Shown: piece after piece, positions 7,571 through 16,414 of the stretch
Numbering within the stretch: the first letter of the stretch is position 1
How the letters are laid out: the number at the start of each line of letters is the position of its first letter
DNA from: Flavobacterium paronense
GTDB taxonomy: Bacteria; Bacteroidota; Bacteroidia; Flavobacteriales; Flavobacteriaceae
NCBI RefSeq assembly: GCF_030409795.1
Contig: NZ_JAUFQN010000019.1
Location: 2,666,001-2,730,000 of the forward strand
Reading direction: 5' to 3'
Length of the DNA: 64,000 nucleotides
Notes under the pieces: generated by a model
The model's database searches: none
What the model was told of the DNA's origin: nothing
The model's input: only the letters and a program-made list of their open reading frames with translations
Program-made: the position numbers and the translations under genes

Positions 7571-10342
7571 TTATCTAAATAAATTTTTATCAAATACCAT
7601 TCTGATGGCATCTGCGTGACGTCTTCTGTCTCGTGTGTGACTTCCGGCTGCTGGAGCAGAGTAGGCTTTCAGCGAAGCCAACCTCCATGGAACTAAATCG
7701 AAATTCATTAACATATAACTGTATGCTCCCATATTCTTAGGCTCTTCCTGTGCCCAAACAAAATCGTCAGCGTTTGAATAACTTGCAATAATAACTTTCA
7801 TCTGCTCAACAGGCAACGGAAACAATTGTTCGAGACGAACCAAAGCTACATCATTTCTGCCTAAATTTTCTCTTTCTGCTAAGATATCGTAATAGAATTT
7901 TCCGGTACAGAAAACTACTGTTTTTACTTTTTTCTTATCAACCGATTTGTCGTCAATCGTTTCCTGAAAACTTCCTTTGTACAATTCCTCACGAGTGGAA
8001 ACACACAATGGATGACGCAACAAGCTTTTTGGTGTAAACACCACTAAAGGTTTACGGTATTTGGTTTTCATTTGGCGACGCAGCAAGTGAAAGAAATTCG
8101 CAGGCGTTGTACAATCGGCCACAAACATATTGTGACGTGCACAAAGTTGCAGGTAACGTTCCATTCTGGCAGAAGAATGTTCAGCTCCTTGTCCTTCATA
8201 TCCATGAGGTAATAAAAGAACGATTCCGTTTTGGTTGTTCCATTTGTCTTCGCCACACGAAATGTATTGGTCAATCATGATTTGGGCACCATTAGAGAAA
8301 TCTCCAAACTGTGCTTCCCAAATCGTCAATGCATTTGGATTTGTTAAAGCATATCCGTAATCAAATCCTAAAACGCCATATTCTGAAAGGAGTGAATTGA
8401 AAATATTGAACTTCCCTTTTTTGTCTTTTACTGAGTTTAACAGCACTACTTCTTCTTCACTATCTTCCACTTTTACTACAGCGTGGCGATGCGAAAATGT
8501 GCCTCTTTCTACATCTTGTCCAGATACACGAATATCATAACCTTCAGTTAATAATGAGCCGTACGCTAATGTTTCAGCAGTTCCCCAATCTATGACATCA
8601 TTATCATACATTGTTTTTCTATCGGTGACAATTTTTGAAATTTTGCTGATGAATTTTTTATCCGATGGCAAAGTAGCAACCGAAACGATAATCTCGTCTA
8701 ATTTCTTTTTATCAAAAGTGGTGTCAACATTTTTTAGCATTTCTTCGTTAGAAACCTGAACATAGCCTTTCCATTCATCTTGTAAAAACGGCTTGATAAT
8801 GGTCAAATCTTTTTTACGCGAAGCTTGTAGATTTTCATCAAGATTCTCTTTGTATTCGTTTTCTATTTTAGTTAGATAGGCCGCGTCAACAATTCCGGCC
8901 GAGATTAATTTCTCGGCATAAATATCTCTTGGATTTCTATGCTTAGCAATCAGTTTGTATAAAACCGGTTGAGTAAAACGAGGTTCATCGCCTTCATTGT
9001 GACCATATTTTCTGTAACCTAACAAATCGATAAACACATCGCGCCCAAATTGCATTCTGAAATCCAAAGCAAATAGCATAGCATGGACAACTGCTTCGGC
9101 ATCATCAGAATTTACGTGAAGCACAGGTGATAAAGTGACTTTAGCGACATCTGTACAATAAGTTGACGAACGGGCATCTAAATAATTTGTTGTAAATCCA
9201 ACTTGGTTGTTGATTACAATATGAATTGTTCCTCCGGTTTTGTAGCCATCAAGCTGCGCCATTTGCACAATTTCGTATACAATTCCTTGTCCGGCTACAG
9301 CGGCATCACCATGAACAGCAATAGGTAGAACTTTTGAGAAATCATCTGGAAAATACTTATCTTGTTTGGCACGAGTAATTCCTTCAATAACGGCACCAAC
9401 CGTTTCTAAGTGTGATGGATTTGGCGCTAAATTGATATTGATTTTTTTTCCGGTTTTAGTGATTTTTTCTGAGGTTAAACCCAAATGGTATTTAACGTCA
9501 CCATCGAAATATTCTTTATCATAATCTTTTCCGTCAAATTCTGAAAAAATATCTTGTGTTGGTTTGTGAAAAATATTGGCAAGGATATTTAATCTTCCTC
9601 TGTGTGCCATTCCCATGACGAACTGCTCAACGCCTTTCTCGGCTGCTGCTTCAATCAAAGCATCCAGAGCCGGAATAATACTTTCTCCACCTTCGAGAGA
9701 AAATCTTTTTTGCCCTACATATTTGGTGTGCAAAAAGTTCTCAAAAGAAACCGCTTCGTTTAATTTACTTAAAATATGTTTCTTTTGGTCAATATCAAAA
9801 TTGGGTTGATTGTCGTTGATGTTTATTCTGTCTTGAATCCATTGAATAATCATTGGATTTCTCATGTACATGTATTCGATACCAATATGTTGGCAGTACA
9901 CGTTCTTCAAATGATTCAGGATTTCTTGTAACGTTGATGGCTTTTGCCCTAAAATTTTAGCAGCATCAAAAACCGTATTTAAATCGGCTGATGTCAAACC
10001 GAAATTTTCTATATCTAATGTTGGCGAAGAAGTTCTTCTGGTACGAACCGGATTAGTTTCTGTAAAAAGATGACCGCGGGTTCTATAACCGTCAATCAAT
10101 TTAAGCACATTAAACTCCTTCTGAAGTTTGTCTGAAACTTGTCCGTTTTGAGGAACATTGGCAGCATAATTGGCCAATTCTGCTACGGCATTTTCTTCAT
10201 TAAAAGACGTCATTCCAAAGTCGAAACCTTGAAAAAAAGCTCTCCAACTTGGCTCAACGCTGTCTGGATTTTGAAGGTATTGTTCGTATAAATCGGCGAA
10301 AAATTCGGTATGTGCTGCGTTTAAAAAGGAAAACCTATCCAT
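7571..10342 (-). CDS. sucA: 2-oxoglutarate dehydrogenase E1 component
   Basis: Thiamine-diphosphate-dependent E1 that decarboxylates 2-oxoglutarate and succinylates the E2 lipoate; cytoplasmic TCA enzyme. The 923-residue length is normal. The N-terminus (FLNAAHTEFFADLYEQYL, residues 5-22) is the E2-docking segment, followed by VMGMAHRGRLNILAN, the ThDP-binding region with GDAAVAGQG, and HVNSDDAEAV then YGHNEGDEP. The C-terminal half has LLPHGYEGQGAEHSSARMER with catalytic-site histidines. The start at 10342 is supported by the docking motif and by a promoter-like sequence just upstream. It is followed by sucB, forming sucAB. Confidence 0.97.
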   Translation of the reverse strand: MDRFSFLNAAHTEFFADLYEQYLQNPDSVEPSWRAFFQGFDFGMTSFNEENAVAELANYAANVPQNGQVSDKLQKEFNVLKLIDGYRTRGHLFTETNPVRTRRTSSPTLDIENFGLTSADLNTVFDAAKILGQKPSTLQEILNHLKNVYCQHIGIEYMYMRNPMIIQWIQDRININDNQPNFDIDQKKHILSKLNEAVSFENFLHTKYVGQKRFSLEGGESIIPALDALIEAAAEKGVEQFVMGMAHRGRLNILANIFHKPTQDIFSEFDGKDYDKEYFDGDVKYHLGLTSEKITKTGKKININLAPNPSHLETVGAVIEGITRAKQDKYFPDDFSKVLPIAVHGDAAVAGQGIVYEIVQMAQLDGYKTGGTIHIVINNQVGFTTNYLDARSSTYCTDVAKVTLSPVLHVNSDDAEAVVHAMLFALDFRMQFGRDVFIDLLGYRKYGHNEGDEPRFTQPVLYKLIAKHRNPRDIYAEKLISAGIVDAAYLTKIENEYKENLDENLQASRKKDLTIIKPFLQDEWKGYVQVSNEEMLKNVDTTFDKKKLDEIIVSVATLPSDKKFISKISKIVTDRKTMYDNDVIDWGTAETLAYGSLLTEGYDIRVSGQDVERGTFSHRHAVVKVEDSEEEVVLLNSVKDKKGKFNIFNSLLSEYGVLGFDYGYALTNPNALTIWEAQFGDFSNGAQIMIDQYISCGEDKWNNQNGIVLLLPHGYEGQGAEHSSARMERYLQLCARHNMFVADCTTPANFFHLLRRQMKTKYRKPLVVFTPKSLLRHPLCVSTREELYKGSFQETIDDKSVDKKKVKTVVFCTGKFYYDILAERENLGRNDVALVRLEQLFPLPVEQMKVIIASYSNADDFVWAQEEPKNMGAYSYMLMNFDLVPWRLASLKAYSAPAAGSHTRDRRRHADAIRMVFDKNLFR

Positions 10343-10384
10343 AGTTGTACGAGTAAATAATCTTTGTAATTAGAAAATCAATTG

Positions 10385-10416
10385 CAAAAGTATGATATTT
10401 GTAATTATCTATCAAT
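10385..10416 (-). promoter_or_regulatory. Putative sucA promoter
   Basis: Read on the minus strand: ATTG (one mismatch to TTTG), 20 bases, then TACTTTTG, a perfect TAnnTTTG -7 box. The box ends 43 bases before the sucA start. Confidence 0.5.
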
Positions 10417-10459
10417 GTTTTTAATACATTTATATCGCTAATTACATATATATACATCT

Positions 10460-11008
10460 ATGAAAAAGAATACATTCCCAACGATAGCTAAGATTATATT
10501 TTTGATTGTTTTATTTGCAACTCCTATTTGCATTTTGGCACAAGAAAAACCATTACCAAAAGCTAAAACCGGACAGTTTTGGGAGCATGTTCAATTTGGT
10601 GGTGGCTTTGGATTAGCTCTCGGAAATGAGTACACCGATATTACTATAGCGCCAACTGCTATATACAATTTTAACGATCATTTTGCTTTTGGAACCGGAT
10701 TGCAATACAGCAATTTGAAACAAAAAAACTATTATTCTTCCAATGTTTATGGAGGAAATTTGATTGGGTTATACAGTCCAATTGAAGAAATTCAGTTTTC
10801 AGTGGAGTTAGAAGAAGTAAATGTTAATAACAAATACACGGATTTAGGCGGTAATTATAAGCGCAGTTTTTGGAATACTGGTTTATTTGTTGGTGGTGGT
10901 TATCAGGAAGGTGGCATTACTATTGGTGCGCGACTTAATTTGCTTTTTGACAAAAATAAAGACATTTATGGAAGTGCTTTTATGCCGTTTGTTAGAGTGT
11001 TTTTTTAA
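10460..11008 (+). CDS. Small outer-membrane beta-barrel protein
   Basis: Predicted exported 182-residue protein: hydrophobic signal peptide in residues 9-26 (ending ILAQ), then alternating hydrophobic/polar strands (FGGGFGLALG, HFAFGTGLQY, NTGLFVGGGY, GITIGARLNLLF) and a terminal phenylalanine (VRVFF), all typical of an outer-membrane barrel. Proteins like this, beside sucA in flavobacteria, have to my recollection been labelled alpha-ketoglutarate decarboxylase; nothing here supports such an enzyme and the label probably came from the neighbour. It is divergent from sucA. Its stop codon shares a TTAA with the stop of the convergent next gene. Function unknown. Confidence 0.75.
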   Translation: MKKNTFPTIAKIIFLIVLFATPICILAQEKPLPKAKTGQFWEHVQFGGGFGLALGNEYTDITIAPTAIYNFNDHFAFGTGLQYSNLKQKNYYSSNVYGGNLIGLYSPIEEIQFSVELEEVNVNNKYTDLGGNYKRSFWNTGLFVGGGYQEGGITIGARLNLLFDKNKDIYGSAFMPFVRVFF

Positions 11009-11358
11009 TACTTAGCCCGAAACCAAACTTTCATCCATTCCCTTTTCAAAACCAGGAAGGCAATCTGTTCTGAAAGTTCTACCAAATCGGAACCATCTAA
11101 TTGTTTGACGTTATCTTCAGGAACATCAATGATATAAAGTAGATTGAGTAATTCGGCGTATTTGTACTGAATCAGCCGGTATATTTTTTCGTGTAATTGC
11201 ACCTTAAGTTCGCTAGGCGTTGTGCTTTGAGGAAAATCTATAGCTTCGTTTGCAAAATTAAAATCCTTATTGATTTGTTCAATTAGTTTGGAATATAGGT
11301 TTTCTTTCTCGGCTTCCGAAAGTAAAATATCTGTTGAAGTTGGAGAAATAAAATTCAT
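11005..11358 (-). CDS. Small soluble protein of unknown function
   Basis: A 117-residue acidic, mostly helical protein with no signal peptide or membrane segment. Its start codon overlaps the stop codon of the upstream membrane-protein gene by one base (TAATG), so translation is probably coupled and it is the third gene of the cluster led by the polyprenyl synthase. I do not recognise a domain. Confidence 0.7.
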   Translation of the reverse strand: MNFISPTSTDILLSEAEKENLYSKLIEQINKDFNFANEAIDFPQSTTPSELKVQLHEKIYRLIQYKYAELLNLLYIIDVPEDNVKQLDGSDLVELSEQIAFLVLKREWMKVWFRAKY

Positions 11359-12089
11359 TATTGAATGTTCATTTTTAATTTTTTGTTTTCCAAAATTGAA
11401 ATTATTTTAACTAATAATACATCACCGCCTGCGTAAAAAAAGACAGCACCCATTGGTGGATTTACTGTAGAAATGATTTTAAATGTTTTAGAATTCCATG
11501 TCCAACATTGAAAATAAGTGCCTACTAGTTCTATAAAGATAACGCAAAGCGCAATAAAACAATACAGATTTTGCCAACACTTTCTTTTCAAAAGTAAAAA
11601 GAATAGTGCTCCAAAAAGCAATGAAAACATATCATTTAATAAGAATCCGACAGCAGCGAATAATAGGATGAAAAATCCAATAAAGAAAATCCGAATTTGT
11701 TTTTCATTTTTGACAGCCCAATTTGTATCCGCAAAAATATACCCTGAGGCATATACAATAGCATGCCCAAAAGGAACATACAATGGGATAAACGCTGTAC
11801 GATAATGGTAAAAGCCTAAAATTTTACAAAAAATTATCTCTCCAATATAAGAAAGTGGCACCATTATAATCATCAGTTTTCTTAAGGTGAGATTAGCGGT
11901 AAAAAACAAAAGCCCAAAATAAAGTATCGCTAAAACATTTGTTATTCCTCTAGCATCAAAATACTGATTTGTAAAAAAAACTGAATCTATTCCCAATGCT
12001 ACAATTGTAAAAACCGTAAAGAAAAAAGCTAATAAAAGTTGGGCTTTAGGTTGGTGGTTTTGTTTGCTAAAAAAATTCATATTGGACAT
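11358..12089 (-). CDS. Polytopic inner-membrane protein of unknown function
   Basis: A 243-residue protein with about seven hydrophobic helices (for example LLLAFFFTVFTIVALG, VLAILYFGLLFFTANL, IFFIGFFILLFAAVGFLL). The segment FYHYRTAFIPLYVPFGHAIVYASGY has conserved-looking Tyr, Arg, Pro and His residues facing a membrane pocket. The start lies 13 bases after the polyprenyl synthase stop, so it likely belongs to the same operon, and a role near isoprenoid or carotenoid-type lipids is a guess from that context only. Confidence 0.7.
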   Translation of the reverse strand: MSNMNFFSKQNHQPKAQLLLAFFFTVFTIVALGIDSVFFTNQYFDARGITNVLAILYFGLLFFTANLTLRKLMIIMVPLSYIGEIIFCKILGFYHYRTAFIPLYVPFGHAIVYASGYIFADTNWAVKNEKQIRIFFIGFFILLFAAVGFLLNDMFSLLFGALFFLLLKRKCWQNLYCFIALCVIFIELVGTYFQCWTWNSKTFKIISTVNPPMGAVFFYAGGDVLLVKIISILENKKLKMNIQ

Positions 12090-12102
12090 TAGATGCGATT
12101 AT

Positions 12103-13077
12103 CTAAACGTTTCTACTCATTAAGTTTTCCCCAAAAGCTTTTAGAATTGCTTTTTTATCGACGCTGATGTTCATCTTTTCTAGCGTTTCAAAAGCCCTAA
12201 AAGTATAGTCTTGAATAGCTTTTTGCGTAGCTTCTGAAGCGCCTGTTTGATTGAAAATTTCTTTAACAGATTTGATTTTTTCTGAATTATCGCTTGGTTG
12301 AATTGAAAACAAATGCAGTAATTGTTCTCTTTCATTGTCAGAAGCAAATTCGATAGCTTTCAAATATAAATAGGTCTTTTTATTTTCAATTATATCGCCA
12401 CCAACTTGTTTTCCGAAAGTTTCAGGATCTCCAAAAGCATCTAAATAATCATCTTGTAACTGAAAAGCTATCCCTAAATTTAATCCGAAATCATATATTG
12501 AATTCGCATTTTCTGTAGTAGTTTCAGCAACAATAGCTCCCATTTTCATGGCGGCACCAACTAAAACGGCTGTTTTATATTCAATCATTTTCAAATATTC
12601 TGGAATTGAAACATCATCGCGAGATTCAAAATCAACATCATATTGTTGTCCTTCGCAAACTTCGAGTGCCGTTTTACTGAATAATTTGGCTAATTCTCTA
12701 AATATCTTTGGTTCGTATTCTTCAAAATATTGGTATGCCAAAATAAGCATTGCATCACCCGAAAGTATTCCGGTATTAATATCCCATTTTTCATGAACGG
12801 TTTCTTTTCCTCTTCTTAAAGGAGCATCATCCATAATATCATCATGGATTAAGGAAAAATTATGAAAAACCTCAACAGCAGTAGCCGCTGCCAATGCATT
12901 TTTACAATCAACATCAAATACTTCAGCGGCCATTAATGTCAAAACTGGTCGCAATTTTTTTCCGCCAAGCGAAAGAATATAAACAATAGGATCGTATAAG
13001 TTTTTGGGCTCTTTTCTTACTGTTAACGATTTAAAATGTGCCGCTACTATGTCTTGATAATATGAAATGCCTTGCAT
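12103..13077 (-). CDS. Polyprenyl diphosphate synthase (trans-isoprenyl transferase)
   Basis: Condenses isopentenyl diphosphate with an allylic diphosphate to give longer isoprenoids for quinones, carotenoids or lipid carriers. The first aspartate-rich motif is HDDIMDDAPLRRG (Asp79, Asp80, Asp83-84) and the second is FQLQDDYLDAFGD around residue 210. GGKKLRPVL gives the IPP-binding Lys/Arg. The 324-residue length fits the family. Chain length (geranylgeranyl versus longer) cannot be fixed confidently from the sequence. It heads a three-gene minus-strand operon and has a well-formed promoter upstream, divergent from the TetR gene. Confidence 0.92.
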   Translation of the reverse strand: MQGISYYQDIVAAHFKSLTVRKEPKNLYDPIVYILSLGGKKLRPVLTLMAAEVFDVDCKNALAAATAVEVFHNFSLIHDDIMDDAPLRRGKETVHEKWDINTGILSGDAMLILAYQYFEEYEPKIFRELAKLFSKTALEVCEGQQYDVDFESRDDVSIPEYLKMIEYKTAVLVGAAMKMGAIVAETTTENANSIYDFGLNLGIAFQLQDDYLDAFGDPETFGKQVGGDIIENKKTYLYLKAIEFASDNEREQLLHLFSIQPSDNSEKIKSVKEIFNQTGASEATQKAIQDYTFRAFETLEKMNISVDKKAILKAFGENLMSRNV

Positions 13078-13092
13078 GCGTTTATTTTTTGG

Positions 13093-13123
13093 CTAAAGTA
13101 ATTTAAATATTGTTTTGGTCAAA
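13093..13123 (-). promoter_or_regulatory. Promoter of the polyprenyl synthase operon
   Basis: On the minus strand TTTG, exactly 19 bases, then TACTTTAG (one mismatch to TAnnTTTG), ending 15 bases before the start codon. It matches the Bacteroidetes -33/-7 layout. Confidence 0.6.
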
Positions 13124-13167
13124 GGTTATTAAAATGTTAAAAAAAAGTAAAAACTTTGGAAACTATT

Positions 13168-13197
13168 TTTGTGTTAAAAGTTTCCGCCTTACATTTG
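13168..13197 (+). promoter_or_regulatory. Promoter of the tetR-tolC-RND operon
   Basis: TTTG at 13168-13171, 18 bases, then TACATTTG at 13190-13197: a perfect Bacteroidetes -33/-7 pair. It lies 20 bases before the chosen TetR start and inside the longer in-frame reading that begins at 13110, so that longer start is unlikely. Confidence 0.75.
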
Positions 13198-13217
13198 CAC
13201 CTCAATTACAACAAAAA

Positions 13218-13808
13218 ATGGAAACAAAAATTGTAAAGAAAGCAACAGACATGTATTTGACACTGGGATTTAAGAGTGTTACTATGGATGATATTGCAAA
13301 TGAAATGGGGATTTCTAAAAAAACCATTTACCAGCATTTTGAAAATAAAAACGATTTAGTTGAAGCTGTTACCATGAATTTGTTTGATACAATTTCTTGC
13401 GGTATCGATGAAATCATGAAGCTTGATAAAAATCCAATAGAAGAACTTTTTGTTATTAAAGATTTTGTTTTAAAAAACTTAAAGAACGAAAGCACTTCTC
13501 CCATTTATCAATTACAAAAATATTATCCACAAATACATAAAACCTTAATGTCTCGTCAATTTGAAAAAATGGGGGATTGTGTAGTAGACAATTTAAAAAA
13601 AGGTATCGAACAAAACTTATTTAGAGATGATATAAACGTTGAATTGATTGCTCGTTTTTATTTTGCCGGGATGACCAGTATTAAAGATGCCGAGCTTTTT
13701 AACCCAATTCAATTTAACACCAAAGATGTACAAGAAACTTATTTAGAATACCATTTGCGTGGTATTTGTACAGCAAAAGGAGTTGGAATTTTAGAACAAT
13801 TAACATAA
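13218..13808 (+). CDS. TetR/AcrR family transcriptional regulator
   Basis: DNA-binding regulator of 196 residues, probably repressing its own operon. The N-terminal helix-turn-helix runs from about residue 17 to 46 (FKSVTMDDIANEMGISKKT, then IYQHFENKNDLV), the classical TetR pattern. The remaining helices would form the ligand-binding dimer domain. The ATG at 13218 is chosen because the helical domain starts there and the promoter overlaps the upstream alternative. It lies 23 bases before the tolC-like gene and is the first gene of the efflux operon, so it presumably senses a pump substrate. Confidence 0.9.
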   Translation: METKIVKKATDMYLTLGFKSVTMDDIANEMGISKKTIYQHFENKNDLVEAVTMNLFDTISCGIDEIMKLDKNPIEELFVIKDFVLKNLKNESTSPIYQLQKYYPQIHKTLMSRQFEKMGDCVVDNLKKGIEQNLFRDDINVELIARFYFAGMTSIKDAELFNPIQFNTKDVQETYLEYHLRGICTAKGVGILEQLT

Positions 13809-13831
13809 AATAATAATCAATAATCATCGAT

Positions 13832-15178
13832 ATGAAAAACAAAATAGTATTAACTCTTGTCCTAGTTTCAGGTCTTTTGCAAGCGCAGGACAAGGCTCAA
13901 ACTTTTTCTTTTAGTTTACAACAAGCCATAGACTATGCACTACAATATAACTATTCAGCTATCAATGCCAATAGAGATGTGGCTTCTGCTAAACAAAAGA
14001 AATGGGAGACTACTGCCGCTGGTTTACCACAAATTAGTGGTAATGCTGCTTATCTGAATAATTTCGATTTTACCCTTCAAGGGATTTCCGGGAATGCTTT
14101 CAATCCTGCTGCAAGTCCTAACGATATCAGTTTGGTCGCTTTTGGAACAAAACAATCTATGAATTCAAGTTTAACACTAAGCCAATTGTTATTTGATGGT
14201 TCTTATATAGTTGCACTTCAAGCTTCAAAAACCTATTTGAAGTACTATGAAAATTACAAAATAAAAACCAACACCGATGTAAAAGAAATGGTAATCAATG
14301 CTTATGGTAATGTATTGTTGGCCGAAGAAAGTGTAGCCATTTTGGAAAAAAACAAAACCACTTTGTCTAAAACTTTATTTGACACAAAAGAAACTTATAA
14401 AAACGGCTTGATTGAGGAAGAAAATGTGGAACAACTTCAAATTACCTTGGCCTCAATTGAAAGTAATCTCAATAACACAAAAAGATTATCGGATGTAGCT
14501 TATAAAATGTTGAAGTTTACTTTAGGTATTGATATTAATTCAGAATTGACCTTGACAGATAAACTTGACAATTTAACTGTTTCAAATCTTGATATGGCTT
14601 TAAGCCAAAAAGGTTTCGATGTAAATACTAACATTAATTATCAAATCGCATCTAATTTTCAGGAACAAAGATCATTAGAATTAAAATTACAAAGAAGTAA
14701 AGCATTGCCTAGTTTGGCTGCTGCTGTTAACTTTGGTTACAACTCATTTTCTAATGATTTTTCTTTTGCAGACGGCAAACAAAAATGGAATAAATTTTCA
14801 AATCTAGGTGTGAATTTAAGTGTCCCTATTTTTAGCAGCTTTGGAAGACAAGCAAAAACACAACAAGCTAAAATCGCTTTCGAACAAGCAAAAACACAAC
14901 TCAGTCAAACCGAGCAACAATTAAAATTGGAATATGAAAAAGCGAAAAGCGAATATGACTTTAGTATCGAAGAATATGCTACTTCCAAAAGCAATTTAAG
15001 CTTAGCTGAACGTATTGAGAAAAAACAACAAATCAAGTTCAGCGAAGGTTTGTCGTCTAGTTTTGATTTCAGCGAAGCGCAAAGACAATTATATACAGCG
15101 CAACAAAACTACTTACAATCCATGGTAAATATCATTACTAAAAAAGCAGCTTTAGAAAAATTAATAAATAAAAACTAA
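13832..15178 (+). CDS. TolC family outer-membrane efflux channel
   Basis: Outer-membrane tunnel component of a tripartite RND pump; 448 residues with a signal peptide (hydrophobic residues 5-18, then QAQDK). Two similar halves of long amphipathic helices (LQQAIDYALQYNYSAINA and the C-terminal coiled region around residues 350-440) match the outer-membrane efflux protein repeat. No lipobox cysteine is present. It precedes the adaptor gene by 10 bases. Confidence 0.92.
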   Translation: MKNKIVLTLVLVSGLLQAQDKAQTFSFSLQQAIDYALQYNYSAINANRDVASAKQKKWETTAAGLPQISGNAAYLNNFDFTLQGISGNAFNPAASPNDISLVAFGTKQSMNSSLTLSQLLFDGSYIVALQASKTYLKYYENYKIKTNTDVKEMVINAYGNVLLAEESVAILEKNKTTLSKTLFDTKETYKNGLIEEENVEQLQITLASIESNLNNTKRLSDVAYKMLKFTLGIDINSELTLTDKLDNLTVSNLDMALSQKGFDVNTNINYQIASNFQEQRSLELKLQRSKALPSLAAAVNFGYNSFSNDFSFADGKQKWNKFSNLGVNLSVPIFSSFGRQAKTQQAKIAFEQAKTQLSQTEQQLKLEYEKAKSEYDFSIEEYATSKSNLSLAERIEKKQQIKFSEGLSSSFDFSEAQRQLYTAQQNYLQSMVNIITKKAALEKLINKN

Positions 15179-15188
15179 CAATTCACAG

Positions 15189-16328
15189 ATGAAAAAAATA
15201 CTATACCTATCCGCAGTATCAATCGTATTACTTTCTTGCTCAAATTCAGCGAAAAAGGAAAATATTGACGATTTAATCAGCTCTAAAAACGTAAAAGCGT
15301 TAAACGAAAAGAAAGCAGCACTTCAAGCTGAAATTACTAAAATAGAAAATGCTTTAGCCATTTTAGATGTAAAAAAAGAAGAGGCTTTGGTAACTGTTCA
15401 AGCGGTTAAAGACACTGTATTCAGTCACTACTTAGACATTCAAGGAAGTGTTGACACGAAAGAAAATATCTTAATACAACCTGAGTTTAGCGGAACTTTA
15501 ACTTCATTGACAGTTAAAGCAGGAGACCATGTCTCAAAAGGACAAATTTTAGGAAGAGTTGATGATGGCGGAATAAGTCAACAATTGGCCAATGCAGAAA
15601 ATCAATATACATTAGCCAAAACAACCTTCGAAAGACAAAAAAATCTTTGGGACAAAAAAATCGGTTCTGAAATTCAATACTTACAGGCTCAAACACAAAT
15701 GATTTCAGCTCAAAAAGGAGTAGCTCAAATCAAAGCACAATTATCTAAAACTGTTATTCGTGCCCCTTTTTCAGGTAGTATCGATGAAGTTTTTGTAGAA
15801 AAAGGTCAAGTTGTTGCGCCTAGCCCTCAAGGTTTAATGCGTATTGTAAATCTTAGCAATATGTATGTATCAACTTCAGTTCCTGAGACTTACATAGGAA
15901 AGTTAAAAGTTGGCGATTTAGTCGATGTATATTTAACTTCTTTAGTGAAAACATATAAAGGGAAAGTACGTCAGGTAGGTAATTTTATTAATCCAAACAA
16001 CAGAAGTTTTGGCATTGAAGTAGCACTTCCAAATCCGGATAATTTGCTTCGCCCTAATCAGGTAGCCAAATTGAAAATTGTTGATTATACAAATAAAAAT
16101 GCATTAGTCGTTCCAACAAATGTAGTTCAGGAAGATGGACAAGGGAATAAATTTATTTATATCGTAGAAGGAAGTAATGGCAAAACAGGCATGGCTAAAA
16201 AAGCAATTGTTACCGTTGGCAAATCTTCTGATAATGTAACCGAAGTCTTGAATGGTCTTTCTGCTAAAGATATCATCGTTACCGAAGGTGTAAATGCGAT
16301 TTCAGAAGGAATGAAGCTTAATTTCTAA
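15189..16328 (+). CDS. RND periplasmic adaptor (membrane fusion protein), lipoprotein
   Basis: Bridges the inner-membrane RND pump and TolC. Lipoprotein signal with lipobox ending LLSCSNS (Cys17). A coiled coil spans about residues 32-65, the biotinyl-lipoyl half-domains include GTLTSLTVKAGDHVSKGQILGRV and VIRAPFSGSIDEVFVEKGQ, and beta-barrel and membrane-proximal domains follow. The 379-residue length is usual. It sits between tolC-like and RND genes in one operon. Confidence 0.93.
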   Translation: MKKILYLSAVSIVLLSCSNSAKKENIDDLISSKNVKALNEKKAALQAEITKIENALAILDVKKEEALVTVQAVKDTVFSHYLDIQGSVDTKENILIQPEFSGTLTSLTVKAGDHVSKGQILGRVDDGGISQQLANAENQYTLAKTTFERQKNLWDKKIGSEIQYLQAQTQMISAQKGVAQIKAQLSKTVIRAPFSGSIDEVFVEKGQVVAPSPQGLMRIVNLSNMYVSTSVPETYIGKLKVGDLVDVYLTSLVKTYKGKVRQVGNFINPNNRSFGIEVALPNPDNLLRPNQVAKLKIVDYTNKNALVVPTNVVQEDGQGNKFIYIVEGSNGKTGMAKKAIVTVGKSSDNVTEVLNGLSAKDIIVTEGVNAISEGMKLNF

Positions 16329-16344
16329 AACCGTTGTAAGTTCT

Positions 16345-16412
16345 AAGCTATTAGTTCAAGGTATTTTTAATCTTTAACTTATAACTCATAACTTATAACT
16401 CATAACTAAAAA
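16345..16412. repeat. AT-rich direct micro-repeats before the RND gene
   Basis: Two tandem units of ATAACTCATAACTT-type sequence (about 16380-16408) fill the gap between adaptor and pump genes. They resemble the degenerate AT-rich strings before nuoB and nuoD. Confidence 0.5.
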
Positions 16413-16414
16413 AA

